This document shows, in pieces, positions 44,750 through 53,393 of a stretch of 64,000 bases of DNA. Origin of the DNA: Sedimentibacter sp. MB35-C1 (GTDB lineage: Bacteria; Bacillota; Clostridia; Tissierellales; Sedimentibacteraceae); the NCBI RefSeq assembly GCF_030913635.1, contig NZ_CP133188.1, forward strand, positions 1,302,001-1,366,000, read 5' to 3'. Within the stretch, counting starts at the first letter, position 1. Each line of letters starts with the position of its first letter. The notes beneath the pieces were generated by a model. It did no database searches. It was not told where the DNA came from and saw nothing but the letters and a program-made list of their open reading frames with translations. Both the position numbers and the translations under genes were made by a program.

Positions 44750-45133
44750 TTAAATTTCTTTTTTCCATAAACCATGAAGATTGCAATGCTCATAAGCGGC
44801 AACTGCTTTGTCTCCGTCATTCAGTGTGAAGACAGCTTTTGGTTCATCTCCTGGGTTAAGACATTTTCTCTGAACGCCTTCCTTAGTTTCAAGGTAAATC
44901 CATTGAATCCAATGTTCTTCAGCCATAGGGTGAGTTACACTTCCAACCTTAACTGTCACTTTATTACCTTCAACTTCCACAACCGGTACATGCTTTTCAG
45001 TAGCAGCATCTACTGTGTTAGGAGTCAATTCTTTCATATCACTTCCGCAACATACAAGAGTTCCTCCACCTTCATTTAATAAACTTACTAAATTTCCGCA
45101 AGTTTCACATAAAAAGAATTTTACTTTGCACAT
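44750..45133 (-). CDS. dfx: Desulfoferrodoxin (superoxide reductase)
   Basis: This 127-residue protein reduces superoxide to peroxide in anaerobes. The N-terminal desulforedoxin domain binds one iron through Cys9, Cys12, Cys28 and Cys29 (CETC, CC). The C-terminal domain holds the catalytic iron with His ligands in EKHVPVV and THPMAEEHWIQW and the Cys/His pair in EHCNLHGLW. It is the two-iron (desulfoferrodoxin) form. It agrees with the strictly anaerobic reading of the window. Ribosome site TAGGAGGG. Confidence 0.97.
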   Translation of the reverse strand: MCKVKFFLCETCGNLVSLLNEGGGTLVCCGSDMKELTPNTVDAATEKHVPVVEVEGNKVTVKVGSVTHPMAEEHWIQWIYLETKEGVQRKCLNPGDEPKAVFTLNDGDKAVAAYEHCNLHGLWKKEI

Positions 45134-45231
45134 AATACCCTCCTATAAATTATATCTAAATTTTAATTATTGTATCAACCAACGATTATTATATACCCAA
45201 TAATATTTGATTAAAACATATATTAATTTTA

Positions 45232-45663
45232 TCAGCCAACTTTTTTTACTTTAACTTTTACTGCGATTAAACTTACAAGAGCCATTGCTACTGCCATGCA
45301 TCCAATATTGAGGATGGTGCTTACACCTGTTTCAAGAGCAAGAAATATGTCATCCTGAACAAATGCAAGTATAGTTTCATAAAGCCCAAGCCCAGGTACG
45401 ATAGGAATTACTCCAGGAAAAATAAATATAGTTGCAGGCATCTTAAGCTTTCTGGCAAAAACTTCCCCAAATGTAGCAACAAAAACAGTTCCCAGGAAAA
45501 AAGCTAAAAAAGCGCTTCCTTTTAAAATAAAATATTCATAAATAATGTATCCCAGCGAAGCCGTCAATGAAGAATAAATAAGAGTTTTTTTTGGAGCATT
45601 CATTAAAACTGCAAAAAAAAGTGTGGCTGCAAAACAATAAAACATTTCTGCTATAACATACAT
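45232..45663 (-). CDS. ThrE-like exporter, DUF3815 part
   Basis: This 143-residue membrane protein has four or more membrane segments and the pattern GTVFVATFGEVFARKLKMPA, then FPGVIPIVPGLGLYETI, of the DUF3815/YjjB family. Together with the DUF1212 protein encoded just upstream it forms a split version of the threonine/serine (or dicarboxylate) exporter. It has a TAGGAGGG site and a 9-base gap to its partner. Confidence 0.9.
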   Translation of the reverse strand: MYVIAEMFYCFAATLFFAVLMNAPKKTLIYSSLTASLGYIIYEYFILKGSAFLAFFLGTVFVATFGEVFARKLKMPATIFIFPGVIPIVPGLGLYETILAFVQDDIFLALETGVSTILNIGCMAVAMALVSLIAVKVKVKKVG

Positions 45664-45672
45664 AATACCCTC

Positions 45673-46452
45673 CTATATTCCTAAGAACCCCACGGAATAA
45701 GCCGTGTAAATAACAGCACCGGCTCCGGCAGCCAATGAAGATGCAACAAGCATGGCTTCAGCAGCTCGTGCTATACCTGAAATCAAATCGCCTCTAATTG
45801 TATCTCTAATTGCATTGGTCATTGCAAGACCGGGAAGCAGCGGCATTATTCCGCCGACAATAATGTAATTATAATTTCCTATTCCCGAAAGCGTAGTAAC
45901 TGTAATGGCAGTGAAAGCTAATACAGCTCCTGACATAATATTTGAGAAAAACTGATACGACTGAAGTTCTTCAAATCCTTTCGATATGGCGGAAATCAAA
46001 ATTCCGGTTAAAAACGCAACCATAAACTCGAATGCACCGCCTCCGAAAAGCACCGTAAAAAAAGCGGAAGAAACTCCGGTATACAATAGCGGATATTTAT
46101 ATTGATCGACGCGGTTGCTGCTAATATTTTCTAATTCTTTCAGTGCATCGTTCAATGAAATGGAATATGAAGCTATTTGTCTGGATATATTGTTTACATC
46201 ATTAATTTTTTGGAGGTTTATAGTTCTTTTTCTTATTCTTTTTACAATTGTATAGTGATCATCTCCGTTTATGGATACAGTTAGGTAAAATCCAGTGGGA
46301 GTTGCAATAGCGTCAATTTCTTTTACTTTAAATGCTTTGCATATAAACTTGATGGTTTCTTCTGCTCTGTAAGTTTCTCCTCCGTTTTCAAGTGTTATTT
46401 GAGCGGAGAGTTTGATTACCTTTAACAGAACATTTGCGTTTACTTTCAACAT
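45673..46452 (-). CDS. ThrE-like exporter, DUF1212 part
   Basis: This 259-residue protein has an N-terminal cytoplasmic region with the family's GGETYRAEETIKFICKAF motif, then about five membrane segments with GGIMPLLPGLAMTNAIRDTI. It is the larger half of a two-gene ThrE/YjjP-type exporter for amino acids or organic acids. The start has GGAGGTGAT. It is divergent from the CYTH gene. Confidence 0.9.
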   Translation of the reverse strand: MLKVNANVLLKVIKLSAQITLENGGETYRAEETIKFICKAFKVKEIDAIATPTGFYLTVSINGDDHYTIVKRIRKRTINLQKINDVNNISRQIASYSISLNDALKELENISSNRVDQYKYPLLYTGVSSAFFTVLFGGGAFEFMVAFLTGILISAISKGFEELQSYQFFSNIMSGAVLAFTAITVTTLSGIGNYNYIIVGGIMPLLPGLAMTNAIRDTIRGDLISGIARAAEAMLVASSLAAGAGAVIYTAYSVGFLGI

Positions 46453-46576
46453 ATCACCTCCACATATGACTAATTATAGCACACGGTTTTTATTATATTA
46501 ACATTTTTTTATGATTATTATGTAAATATATTTATTCTGTGATATAATGTCTAAAATGCAATCTTGGAGGAAAAAC

Positions 46577-47107
46577 ATGAAAGAAAGGGAAGTTAAAGTT
46601 CTTAATATAGATAAAGATGAGATTGAAAAAAAGCTCATTAATGTGGGAGCGAAACTCATAAAGGATGAGAATCAGGTTAACTATAGATTTGAGACTGGTG
46701 ACGGCTTTCTTAAAAAAACATACAACGGATATTTAAGAATCAGGATAACAGAGAATTTATTGAACGGAGAGAAAAAACACACCTTGACATTTAAGAGAAG
46801 CTTAAATAGAACTACATTGAGAGTAAATGAAGAAATTGAGACTGAGATATCTGACTGGGAAAGTACGGCAGAGATATTGAAGCTTTTAGGGTATAAACAA
46901 AAAAAACCGGGATATAAGCACAGAAGATCCTATGAATATGACAATATTATATTTGAAATAGATACATGGGACGAGAAAACATATTCAAAACCGTATCTGG
47001 AAATAGAAATGTCTTCTGAGGAGGATCTGGAAAAAGCCATTACACTTTTGGACTTGGATAGAAGCCAGGTTACTACTAAACCTATTGATGAACTTAGCAA
47101 GGAATAA
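46577..47107 (+). CDS. CYTH-domain protein (class IV adenylate cyclase-like)
   Basis: This 176-residue protein starts at ATG 46577 after TTGGAGGAA. It has the N-terminal ExExK signature (KEREVKVLNID: E-R-E-V-K) and alternating charged strands of the triphosphate tunnel fold, for example TLTFKRSLNRTTLRVNEEIE and PYLEIEMSSEEDL. Members hydrolyse or cyclise triphosphates. A polyphosphatase or adenylate cyclase role cannot be separated here. Confidence 0.9.
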   Translation: MKEREVKVLNIDKDEIEKKLINVGAKLIKDENQVNYRFETGDGFLKKTYNGYLRIRITENLLNGEKKHTLTFKRSLNRTTLRVNEEIETEISDWESTAEILKLLGYKQKKPGYKHRRSYEYDNIIFEIDTWDEKTYSKPYLEIEMSSEEDLEKAITLLDLDRSQVTTKPIDELSKE

Positions 47108-47195
47108 AATTATTTGAATTTATAAAAAAGTGTGGTAAAATATCATAAAAAAAGTCTTGTATCTGCTTGCAGAACGAGAACAGGAGGAAATTTAA

Positions 47196-47777
47196 ATGAA
47201 TAGGAAATTTGAAACAAGCAAACTCACTTTTTTAGGAGTTATGCTGGCACTTACTATTGTCTTTGTTGCTTTGACGGCAATTCCCACAACTTCTGCATCA
47301 ATGGCACTTTTGCTTTTTTTGCCGACAATAATAACAAGTGTTATACTCGGGCCTAAATCAGGAGCCGTTATGGGTGCACTTGCAGGTTTTGCAACACTTA
47401 TTAGAGCTTTGACTGCACCGGCATCACCGCTGGACTATCTTTTTTTAAACCCACTGGTTGCTGTTTTGCCAAGAATATTTATAGGTGTTATCCCATACTA
47501 TATTTTTAAATTGTTTAATAAAATAATCAAAAATGAAACGGTGTCTTTACTTGCTGCAGGAGTGTCAGGAGCGCTTACGAATACGGGACTCGTTATTTTT
47601 ATGCTTTATGTTGTTTACAGTGATGAGATAGTTAGGTTAAGTACAGAGTTTGGAATTGGAACCACATTTGCGGCATTTGCCATTTTTTTAGTAACTACAA
47701 GTGCTTTGATAGAAAGTACCGCCGCAGGAGTTGGAACAGCAGCGGTAGTTAAGGTATATAATAAAATCAACAGATAA
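47196..47777 (+). CDS. panT: ECF transporter S component, probably pantothenate
   Basis: This 193-residue protein has six membrane segments and the pattern [40 protein letters not shown] and [13 protein letters not shown] typical of ECF substrate-binding (S) components. It lies 10 bases upstream of coaX (pantothenate kinase), which points to pantothenate as the vitamin taken up. The energising A and T components are expected elsewhere. Ribosome site ACAGGAGG. Confidence 0.9.
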   Translation: MNRKFETSKLTFLGVMLALTIVFVALTAIPTTSASMALLLFLPTIITSVILGPKSGAVMGALAGFATLIRALTAPASPLDYLFLNPLVAVLPRIFIGVIPYYIFKLFNKIIKNETVSLLAAGVSGALTNTGLVIFMLYVVYSDEIVRLSTEFGIGTTFAAFAIFLVTTSALIESTAAGVGTAAVVKVYNKINR

Positions 47778-47787
47778 GGAGAAGTTC

Positions 47788-48558
47788 ATGATATTAGCGG
47801 TCGATATAGGAAATACAAATATAGTTGTTGGTGTTTACGACGGGGATAAAATCGTCGGAAACTGGAGAATGGTAACCAGAAGTGAAAAAACTTCAGATGA
47901 ATATGGTATATTTATATTGAATCTATTAGATCACAACAACATCGATAATAAAAAAATAAAGAGTGCTATAGTTTCGTCAGTTGTTCCCAATGTAATGCAT
48001 TCTTTTGAAAATGCGTTAAGAAAATATTTTGGCATTGATCCTATAATAGTGGGCCCGGGAATTAAAACAGGAATAACAATATCTACTGATAATCCTCGAG
48101 AAGTAGGTGCAGACAGAATTGTTGGTCTTGTTGCGGCATATCATATGTACGGCGGGCCATTACTTGTAATTGATTTTGGAACTGCAACAACATACGATGT
48201 TGTCAGTGAAAAAGGTGAATTCAAATACGGAATAACATCTCCGGGAATACAAATAACCGCAGATGCTCTGTGGCAAAAAACAGCTCAGCTTCCCAGTGTT
48301 GAAATAAAAAAACCTGATTCAATACTCGCCAAAAATACTGTTACAAGTATTCAGGCAGGGTTAGTGTACGGATATATTGGACAAGTTGAGTACATTATCA
48401 AAAAAATAAAAGAAGAAATGAATACCCAGTGCATGAAAGTAATTGCTACAGGAGGCCTGGGAAGAATAATATATGATGAAACAGACACGATAGATGTATA
48501 TGACTCTCAGCTTTTGTTCAAGGGACTTAAAATAATACACGATAAAAATCAAAGATAA
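47788..48558 (+). CDS. coaX: Type III pantothenate kinase
   Basis: This 256-residue ASKHA kinase phosphorylates pantothenate, the first step of CoA synthesis. The motifs are clear: [15 protein letters not shown] at the N terminus, [32 protein letters not shown] and [10 protein letters not shown]. It is coupled to the presumed pantothenate transporter. Confidence 0.97.
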   Translation: MILAVDIGNTNIVVGVYDGDKIVGNWRMVTRSEKTSDEYGIFILNLLDHNNIDNKKIKSAIVSSVVPNVMHSFENALRKYFGIDPIIVGPGIKTGITISTDNPREVGADRIVGLVAAYHMYGGPLLVIDFGTATTYDVVSEKGEFKYGITSPGIQITADALWQKTAQLPSVEIKKPDSILAKNTVTSIQAGLVYGYIGQVEYIIKKIKEEMNTQCMKVIATGGLGRIIYDETDTIDVYDSQLLFKGLKIIHDKNQR

Positions 48559-48565
48559 AGATTGC

Positions 48566-48609
48566 AATAATAGCCTGTCATTGTTAAAGGACAGGCTATT
48601 ATTTTCTTG
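48566..48609 (+). terminator. Terminator after coaX
   Basis: A perfect 14-bp stem, AATAATAGCCTGTC/GACAGGCTATTATT, is followed by a T-rich tail. Confidence 0.92.
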
Positions 48610-48701
48610 TTTTTTCTACAGTAATTTTAAAATCCATTGTAAAATTATTCCACAAATGATATTATGTATATAATTGTAAAAACAAATGGGGGGATTTAAA
48701 A

Positions 48702-49136
48702 TTGTTTGTATACTATTTATCGTATTTAGTAGTATTATTCATATTTTATAAAGTCGCAATATTTGTATCTAATTATCTCATGAAAAAAAGCCCTAAAACG
48801 GCTATATATGCACATTTAACATTGTTTTATATAATAGGTATTCCGTTCTTTATTTTTTTATTTTGGAATAATCTAGAGCCGATTATATTTTATAACTTAT
48901 TTTATTTATATGGTCTTTGTAGTTTAAAAAACTTTGTTTATTTATATAAATATTTGAATACAAAGATTAAATATTCTACTTTTGTTTCAATTGTTATAAT
49001 TTATTTACCTATATTTTTTATAACCTTAAGCCAAATAAATAACTTAAGTAAATTTATTATAATTGTTGAAGGCATAATTATAGTATTATTATCTATCATG
49101 CATCTATTTATTAGCATTAAATTATCAAAAAAATAA
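48702..49136 (+). CDS. Hypothetical membrane protein
   Basis: This 144-residue protein starts at TTG after GGGGGG. It has four membrane segments (VVLFIFYKVAIFVSNYL, ILFYIIGIPFFIFLFW, FVSIVIIYLPIFFITL, IIIVEGIIIVLLSIMHLFI) and is very rich in Phe and Ile. The base composition is more AT-rich than the housekeeping genes before it. It opens the accessory stretch that ends near 53.2 kb. Not recognised. Confidence 0.65.
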   Translation: MFVYYLSYLVVLFIFYKVAIFVSNYLMKKSPKTAIYAHLTLFYIIGIPFFIFLFWNNLEPIIFYNLFYLYGLCSLKNFVYLYKYLNTKIKYSTFVSIVIIYLPIFFITLSQINNLSKFIIIVEGIIIVLLSIMHLFISIKLSKK

Positions 49137-49149
49137 GTTAAGGACTTAA

Positions 49150-49556
49150 TAAGTTCTTGATTCAGAATGTAGACAAAGTCGTAAGATTAGAATAGAATAT
49201 TTCTAAGGGCAGTGTGTTTTGCTATTATGAAAATATTGAAAGTTATGCGGATAATATTTTTAATAAAACTTAAGGGAGAAAACTATCTTATTAATGCAGG
49301 ACAAAATGCTATATGTGATAGGCTTTCTTTTTTTATGAGCGAAATAAATGCCTGCATCCTTTTAGAGAAGGTAAATGGCCGTTCACAAAGAGTATTTATG
49401 TCATACTTGGCAAAAGTCGCAGGATATGAGCTTAGCTTTGATAAAGTCACACGTGATGAATATTACGAATATCATAAATATATAGAAGCAAAAAAAGATG
49501 AAGAATTAAGTAAGTTAAATATCCTAATAAATAAATACACAGATGAAATAGAGTGA
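49150..49556 (+). pseudogene. Broken Fic-domain gene
   Basis: The C-terminal half reads NGRSQRVFMSYLAKVAGYEL, the classic part after the Fic motif, and before it comes CDRLSFFMSEINA. The catalytic HPFREG is present in the DNA (49358-49375) but in another frame: one base is lost after SEINA and one gained before NGR, so the reading frame is restored but the motif becomes CILLEKV. Further up, VFCYYENIESYADNIFNK (another frame) fits the Fic helix before ENYL, joined by a third frameshift, and a TAG lies before it. It is clearly not an active AMP-transferase. Confidence 0.72.
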
Positions 49557-49602
49557 GTTTAAAACTTCATAAGAAGATTTTAAACTCTATTTTTGTTCAG
49601 AA

Positions 49603-49722
49603 ATAATAAATTTTACAAATGGTTATGAGTTGAATCTTCCAGAAGAAAATGAAAAAGAAATTTCAAGGCTGATTGAAAAAATAACAGGAGAGAAAGATAA
49701 ACATAAGACAAAAAAAGACTAA
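49603..49722 (+). pseudogene. Unidentified C-terminal fragment
   Basis: An open stretch without start reads FTNGYELNLPEENEKEISRL and ends KDKHKTKKD before TAA. The form (NGY...L...EE...) resembles the end of Doc/Fic-like or similar small toxins, but I cannot assign it. It follows an inverted repeat GAGTTTAAAA...TTTTAAACTC (49555-49587). Confidence 0.35.
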
Positions 49723-49955
49723 ATATTATAAAAATTATAATAAAAAATTAATGTTTGTATTAACCCTTAATTACAAGGAGATTTTATTATATGAAATACA
49801 TTTTTTAATTATAAAAGAACTACAATTTGTATATATATTATATCACAATAATTAACTTTATTACAGTCTTTAAATTTATGTATTATTGCTATATTGTTAT
49901 ATAAAAGTTAGTAGTAAGTAGAAAAAAATATTTTAAATAGCCAAGGAGGATTCTT

Positions 49956-50567
49956 ATGATATTTGTATTTAGACAGACACAGTTGTATAAGTTTTTAAAA
50001 TATTGCAACGAGGTTAATTTAGAGAAAATTGTATTAGATTGCGGAGCCGGAGGAAACTGTCCACCACTTGCCCTTTTTTTAGAATGTGGATATAAGACAT
50101 ATGGAATTGAAATAAGCAATTCACAAATTGAAAAGGCTAACACTTTTTCTAAAGAACATAATGTTGAACTTAATATTTCTAAAGGAGATATGAGGGAGCT
50201 TGCTTTTGAAGATAATTCAATTAGTTATATCTATTCCTATAATACTATTTTTCATATGAAAAAAAGAGATATTGCAAAGGCTATAGAAGAAATAAAAAGA
50301 GTCTTAAAACCAGGAGGAATTTGTTTTGTGAATTTTCTTTCCGTAAATGATTGTAATTATGGCCAAGGTGAAAAAGTGGGAGAAGGAGAATTTTTACAGA
50401 GCGAAGGTGACGAGAAAATTATTCATACTTATTATGATATTGAAGAGGCCGAAACACACTTTAAAGATATGAGAATATTATTTAAAGAAAACAGGATTTT
50501 AGAGAGAATATATGAAGGCGAAAAAATAAAACAGGGATATATAGATTATATAGTTCAAAAAATTTGA
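49956..50567 (+). CDS. Class I SAM-dependent methyltransferase
   Basis: This 203-residue protein has the SAM-binding motif I VLDCGAGGNCPPLA at residues 29-42, the acidic end of strand 2 (YGIEISNSQIEKA), motif in KGDMRELAFEDNSISYIYSY and the post-motif RVLKPGGICFVNFLS. It belongs to the UbiE/COQ5-like Methyltransf_11 group. The substrate is unknown. It has CAAGGAGGA and lies alone in the accessory patch. Confidence 0.88.
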   Translation: MIFVFRQTQLYKFLKYCNEVNLEKIVLDCGAGGNCPPLALFLECGYKTYGIEISNSQIEKANTFSKEHNVELNISKGDMRELAFEDNSISYIYSYNTIFHMKKRDIAKAIEEIKRVLKPGGICFVNFLSVNDCNYGQGEKVGEGEFLQSEGDEKIIHTYYDIEEAETHFKDMRILFKENRILERIYEGEKIKQGYIDYIVQKI

Positions 50568-50693
50568 GATAGAAATATAAATATTGTATTGAAAGCATTA
50601 ATAAAAACTTATTGGTTTGTCTATTTTAGACAAACCAATTTTTATATTCAGTTATCCTAGATATTGTCTAAAAAAGTTAAAGGTGGAAAGGTA

Positions 50694-50960
50694 ATGAAAT
50701 ACAAAGAAATTGAAAACTATGTGTACGAAGAAATAATAAACAAAGAAGGAACAAAGGAGTTAAGAGAAATACATACTCAGAATCTTATAAACTGTTCTGC
50801 AGGCAATTTATCAGCAAAACAATATGTAAAAACATTAATTAAAAATATCTTAGGAGATATAAAAGTAGGACAGGAAAGATTAGAAGAACTCACTAATCAA
50901 ATATATTCTAACAAATGGGGACTTGGAATACTTGAAAAATATGATTTGCCGGATGATTGA
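50694..50960 (+). CDS. Hypothetical protein
   Basis: I start at ATG 50694, with AGGTGGAAAGG just upstream. The 88-residue product is helical and charged (ELREIHTQNLINCSAGNLSA, then ILGDIKVGQERLEELTNQIY). Not recognised. It could be a small regulatory or immunity-type protein, but nothing shows this directly. Confidence 0.5.
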   Translation: MKYKEIENYVYEEIINKEGTKELREIHTQNLINCSAGNLSAKQYVKTLIKNILGDIKVGQERLEELTNQIYSNKWGLGILEKYDLPDD

Positions 50961-51058
50961 ATCAATTTATATTTGTTATAATTGTGACTTAAAATAATAG
51001 AAAGGAAAATATTGTATTTATGTCTATAATGTAATAGAATAATGCAGGGTGATTAAAA

Positions 51059-51988
51059 TCGACTTATCTAATTGGATTAATAGCAGATCTTGTAAAAGGG
51101 CATTACAAAAAAGATGTAAGTTACAATATAAAGAAATATATGAATGTAAATACCTTTGTTTTCAATTATGAGTATAATGTTGCTAAATGAAAGAAGGACT
51201 TTTCTAACTATACTTTAATCGTTTTGATGGCATATATAGGAGCAAGCCTTCTTCTATTAAATAAAGTTTTAGTGCCGATATTTGAGGGTGATAAATATTT
51301 TAGAATCTGGATAATGGTGTTGCTTGTGCTACTTATTTTAATTATGGTAATAATAAGTAAAAAATTGTTTAGGTATTTTCTTGGTGATTTGGGAGATTTA
51401 AATAATGTAGATATGACAAAAAAAGAAGCATTAAAAAAGCATAAAGATCTATTAGCAATATTAACATACTACATTATATCATATACATTAATTGCCATTA
51501 GCATAGTAACTGCAAAAACAATTTTTTTAATTATACCAATACTAATGTTTTTTTTAATGATTCCGGTTAACGAAATCTATGAAAAGAGGTTTCAAAAAAT
51601 ACAACGTTCAGTAAAAGAATATTATAAAGATTTGATAATTTGCAACATGCTAAAAAAAAATGCAAGACAAATAATTTATTTAATTGTTTTTGCTTGTGGG
51701 GTGAGATTAATTTACTTATCGTTTTATGCAAAAGATAACTGGATAAATATTTTTAGTGGTGTTGGAACGGGGCTACTAACTTCTTTAGTAGTGAGTGTAA
51801 TTATAAATGCCTAAAATAACGCTCGTGAGAAAAGAAAAAAGGACGAAGAAAAACGATTTGTGCTAAACGATATAATTGAGATTAGCATAGATATTTATAT
51901 AGATGTGATTTACAGAATTAATGAGTTTATAACATTAACTGATGTATATGATAAAACTATCACAATAATGTTAAAACAGACAGTTTGA
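51059..51988 (+). pseudogene. Membrane-protein gene with two in-frame stops
   Basis: One frame runs from about 51059 (STYLIGLIADLVKGHYKKDV) to TGA at 51986. It is cut by TGA at 51188-51190 and TAA at 51812-51814. The middle piece (196 residues from 51224) has five membrane segments, and the last piece continues sensibly with NNAREKRKKDEEKRFVLNDI, a charged helix. No start codon remains at the front. Three frame-consistent pieces in a row show a single decayed gene of about 310 codons. Function unknown. Confidence 0.7.
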
Positions 51989-52082
51989 TGCTATCTGTTT
52001 TTTTGATTGTAAATATAACTTGCTCACTGAAAGAAAAAGGCTCTAAAACATTGCAAAATCAATAAAAATCTAAACTTAAAAC

Positions 52083-52111
52083 TTGCAAAAATGTTGAAAA
52101 TATGGTAAAAT
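52083..52111 (+). promoter_or_regulatory. Promoter of the type I toxin
   Basis: TTGCAA at 52083-52088 and TAAAAT at 52106-52111 have a 17-bp spacer. The transcript would start near 52118, exactly where the 5' pairing arm begins. Confidence 0.7.
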
Positions 52112-52194
52112 ATATGTGAATAGGTAGTAGCAGGGTATGGCTGACTCATCCTAACGAAAGGAGGTAAGAGTCCTTCGAAAGGTGGTGATGCCTG

Positions 52195-52281
52195 ATGTTA
52201 TCGGTGTATGAGACATTAACGCTAATGATTGCATTTGCAACATTAGTTGCGATAATCATTAAAGATAGCAGAAAAAAGTAA
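52195..52281 (+). CDS. Small hydrophobic type I toxin (holin-like toxin family)
   Basis: A 28-residue peptide begins MLSVYETLTLMIAFATLVAI, has one membrane segment and ends in KDSRKK. The pattern xVYExLxLM(I/L)xF is that of the putative holin-like toxins (TxpA/BsrG-like relatives). The mRNA has a long leader with AAAGGAGG and GGTGGTGA sites. Its 5' end can pair with its 3' end in three blocks: GAATAGGTAG with CTACCTATTC, GCAGGGTA with TACCCTGC, and GGCTGAC with GTCAGCC. That is known for type I toxin mRNAs that stay untranslated until processed. It is too short for routine gene finders. Confidence 0.85.
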   Translation: MLSVYETLTLMIAFATLVAIIIKDSRKK

Positions 52282-52370
52282 ATACCCTGCTGGCACAGAG
52301 TATTTACTAACGACTTTTAACTTATTTTATTAAAGGTCAGCCAACTTAGTTAGCTACCTATTCATATCTT
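52272..52370 (-). ncRNA. Antisense antitoxin RNA
   Basis: On the minus strand a promoter (TTGATT 52405-52400, TATAAT 52382-52377, spacer 17) would start an RNA near 52370. It runs left over the 3' end of the toxin mRNA and stops at a terminator formed by AGTAAATAC/GTATTTACT (52277-52308), followed by six T residues (the lysine codons of the toxin). The RNA of about 100 nt overlaps the last toxin codons and the 3' UTR, the usual layout of a convergent type I antitoxin. Confidence 0.8.
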
Positions 52371-52376
52371 ATGTAT

Positions 52377-52405
52377 ATTATAACTCATTTATACTTAAAA
52401 ATCAA
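52377..52405 (-). promoter_or_regulatory. Promoter of the antitoxin RNA
   Basis: TTGATT and a consensus TATAAT lie on the minus strand, spacer 17 bp. It is stronger than the toxin promoter (TTGCAA/TAAAAT), as expected for an antitoxin. Confidence 0.8.
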
Positions 52406-52496
52406 TAGTAAATGCAAATATGAGTTACATTTAAGGCACAAAGTAACTTATAAAACATTTTAATATAAAAATGCAGATAAATTAGAAGGACAGTGA

Positions 52497-53006
52497 ATGA
52501 AAAAAATAATTACAGTATTTATAACAATGTTATTAATATTTTCTTTTTCTGTATGCTATGCTGCTGAAATTCCTTCAGATATAATTACTGTTAAAATTAA
52601 CAATGAAGATATAGTATTTTCACAAGATCCTATATCTGAAAATGGTAGAATTTTAGTTCCTATGAGAACAATATTTGAGAGTCTGGGGCTAAAGGTTAGT
52701 TGGAATGAATATTCTCAGAACATTACTGCATCAAACGGTGATATAGTCATAACTTTAAAAATTGGAGATAATATTGCAAATGTTAGAGATATAAACGGAA
52801 ATAATACAGTTATACTGGACAATCCTTCAAAATTAATAAACAATTCAACTTTTGTTCCTATCAGATTTATCAGTGATAGCGAGATAGAAGTCAAGAAAAT
52901 GATTATTGCGCATCTTATTGATCGGATAACAGTATCTACAGATTATATAATAGATGTTGAATTCAATATTAGTGTAGAACAATTTATAAATTACAAAATA
53001 CAATAA
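52497..53006 (+). CDS. Stalk-domain protein fused to a recombinase-like tail
   Basis: This 169-residue protein has a signal peptide (1-22) and one stalk domain (NGRILVPMRTIFESLGLKVS and STFVPIRFIS). After FIS the expected ...FGAKVDWD ending is missing. Instead comes EIEVKKMIIAHLIDRITVST and DVEFNISVEQFINYK, the pattern of the C terminus of large serine recombinases. The gene is therefore probably a scar where a mobile element was lost or deleted. The first part has a normal start with GAAGGACAG. Confidence 0.65.
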   Translation: MKKIITVFITMLLIFSFSVCYAAEIPSDIITVKINNEDIVFSQDPISENGRILVPMRTIFESLGLKVSWNEYSQNITASNGDIVITLKIGDNIANVRDINGNNTVILDNPSKLINNSTFVPIRFISDSEIEVKKMIIAHLIDRITVSTDYIIDVEFNISVEQFINYKIQ

Positions 53007-53047
53007 AAAAGGTTCATAACAAAGTTACAAACCTTCATTTATAATGA

Positions 53048-53121
<74 letters not shown>

Positions 53122-53179
53122 AAATACGGGAAACCATAATTTTATGTTACCATAAATAAATTTTTAGTGTAAACCCTTC

Positions 53180-53208
53180 ATTCGTGCTCCCAGCTGAGCT
53201 ACGCCCCC
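53180..53208 (-). pseudogene. 5' half of a tRNA gene
   Basis: The reverse strand reads GGGGGCGTAGCTCAGCTGGG and then GAGCACGAA, i.e. acceptor 5' strand and D-arm of a tRNA. It then runs into unrelated AT-rich sequence, with no anticodon or T-arm. It is a truncated tRNA lying 59 bases upstream of the intact tRNA-Ala (same strand). Confidence 0.75.
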
Positions 53209-53393
53209 ATATAATTCTAATAGACAATAAATTTATTATAATACACAAAAAATACTTTATCAATACTTTAATATCAAAATATTTATTTTTTTGCTATGGT
53301 ACAAACACAGGTGAGTTATTTGGAAAAATAACTTTATTGTAATAAAAAATTTAAGGTGATATAATATAACGTACTTTATAAAGGGGTGAACAT

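Noticed and set aside
51224-51814. Intact 196-residue membrane protein
   Set aside because: In-frame coding sequence continues on both sides of its stops, so it is a piece of a decayed gene.
53172-53210. A second complete tRNA
   Set aside because: After the D-arm there is no anticodon stem or T-arm; only the 5' half is present.
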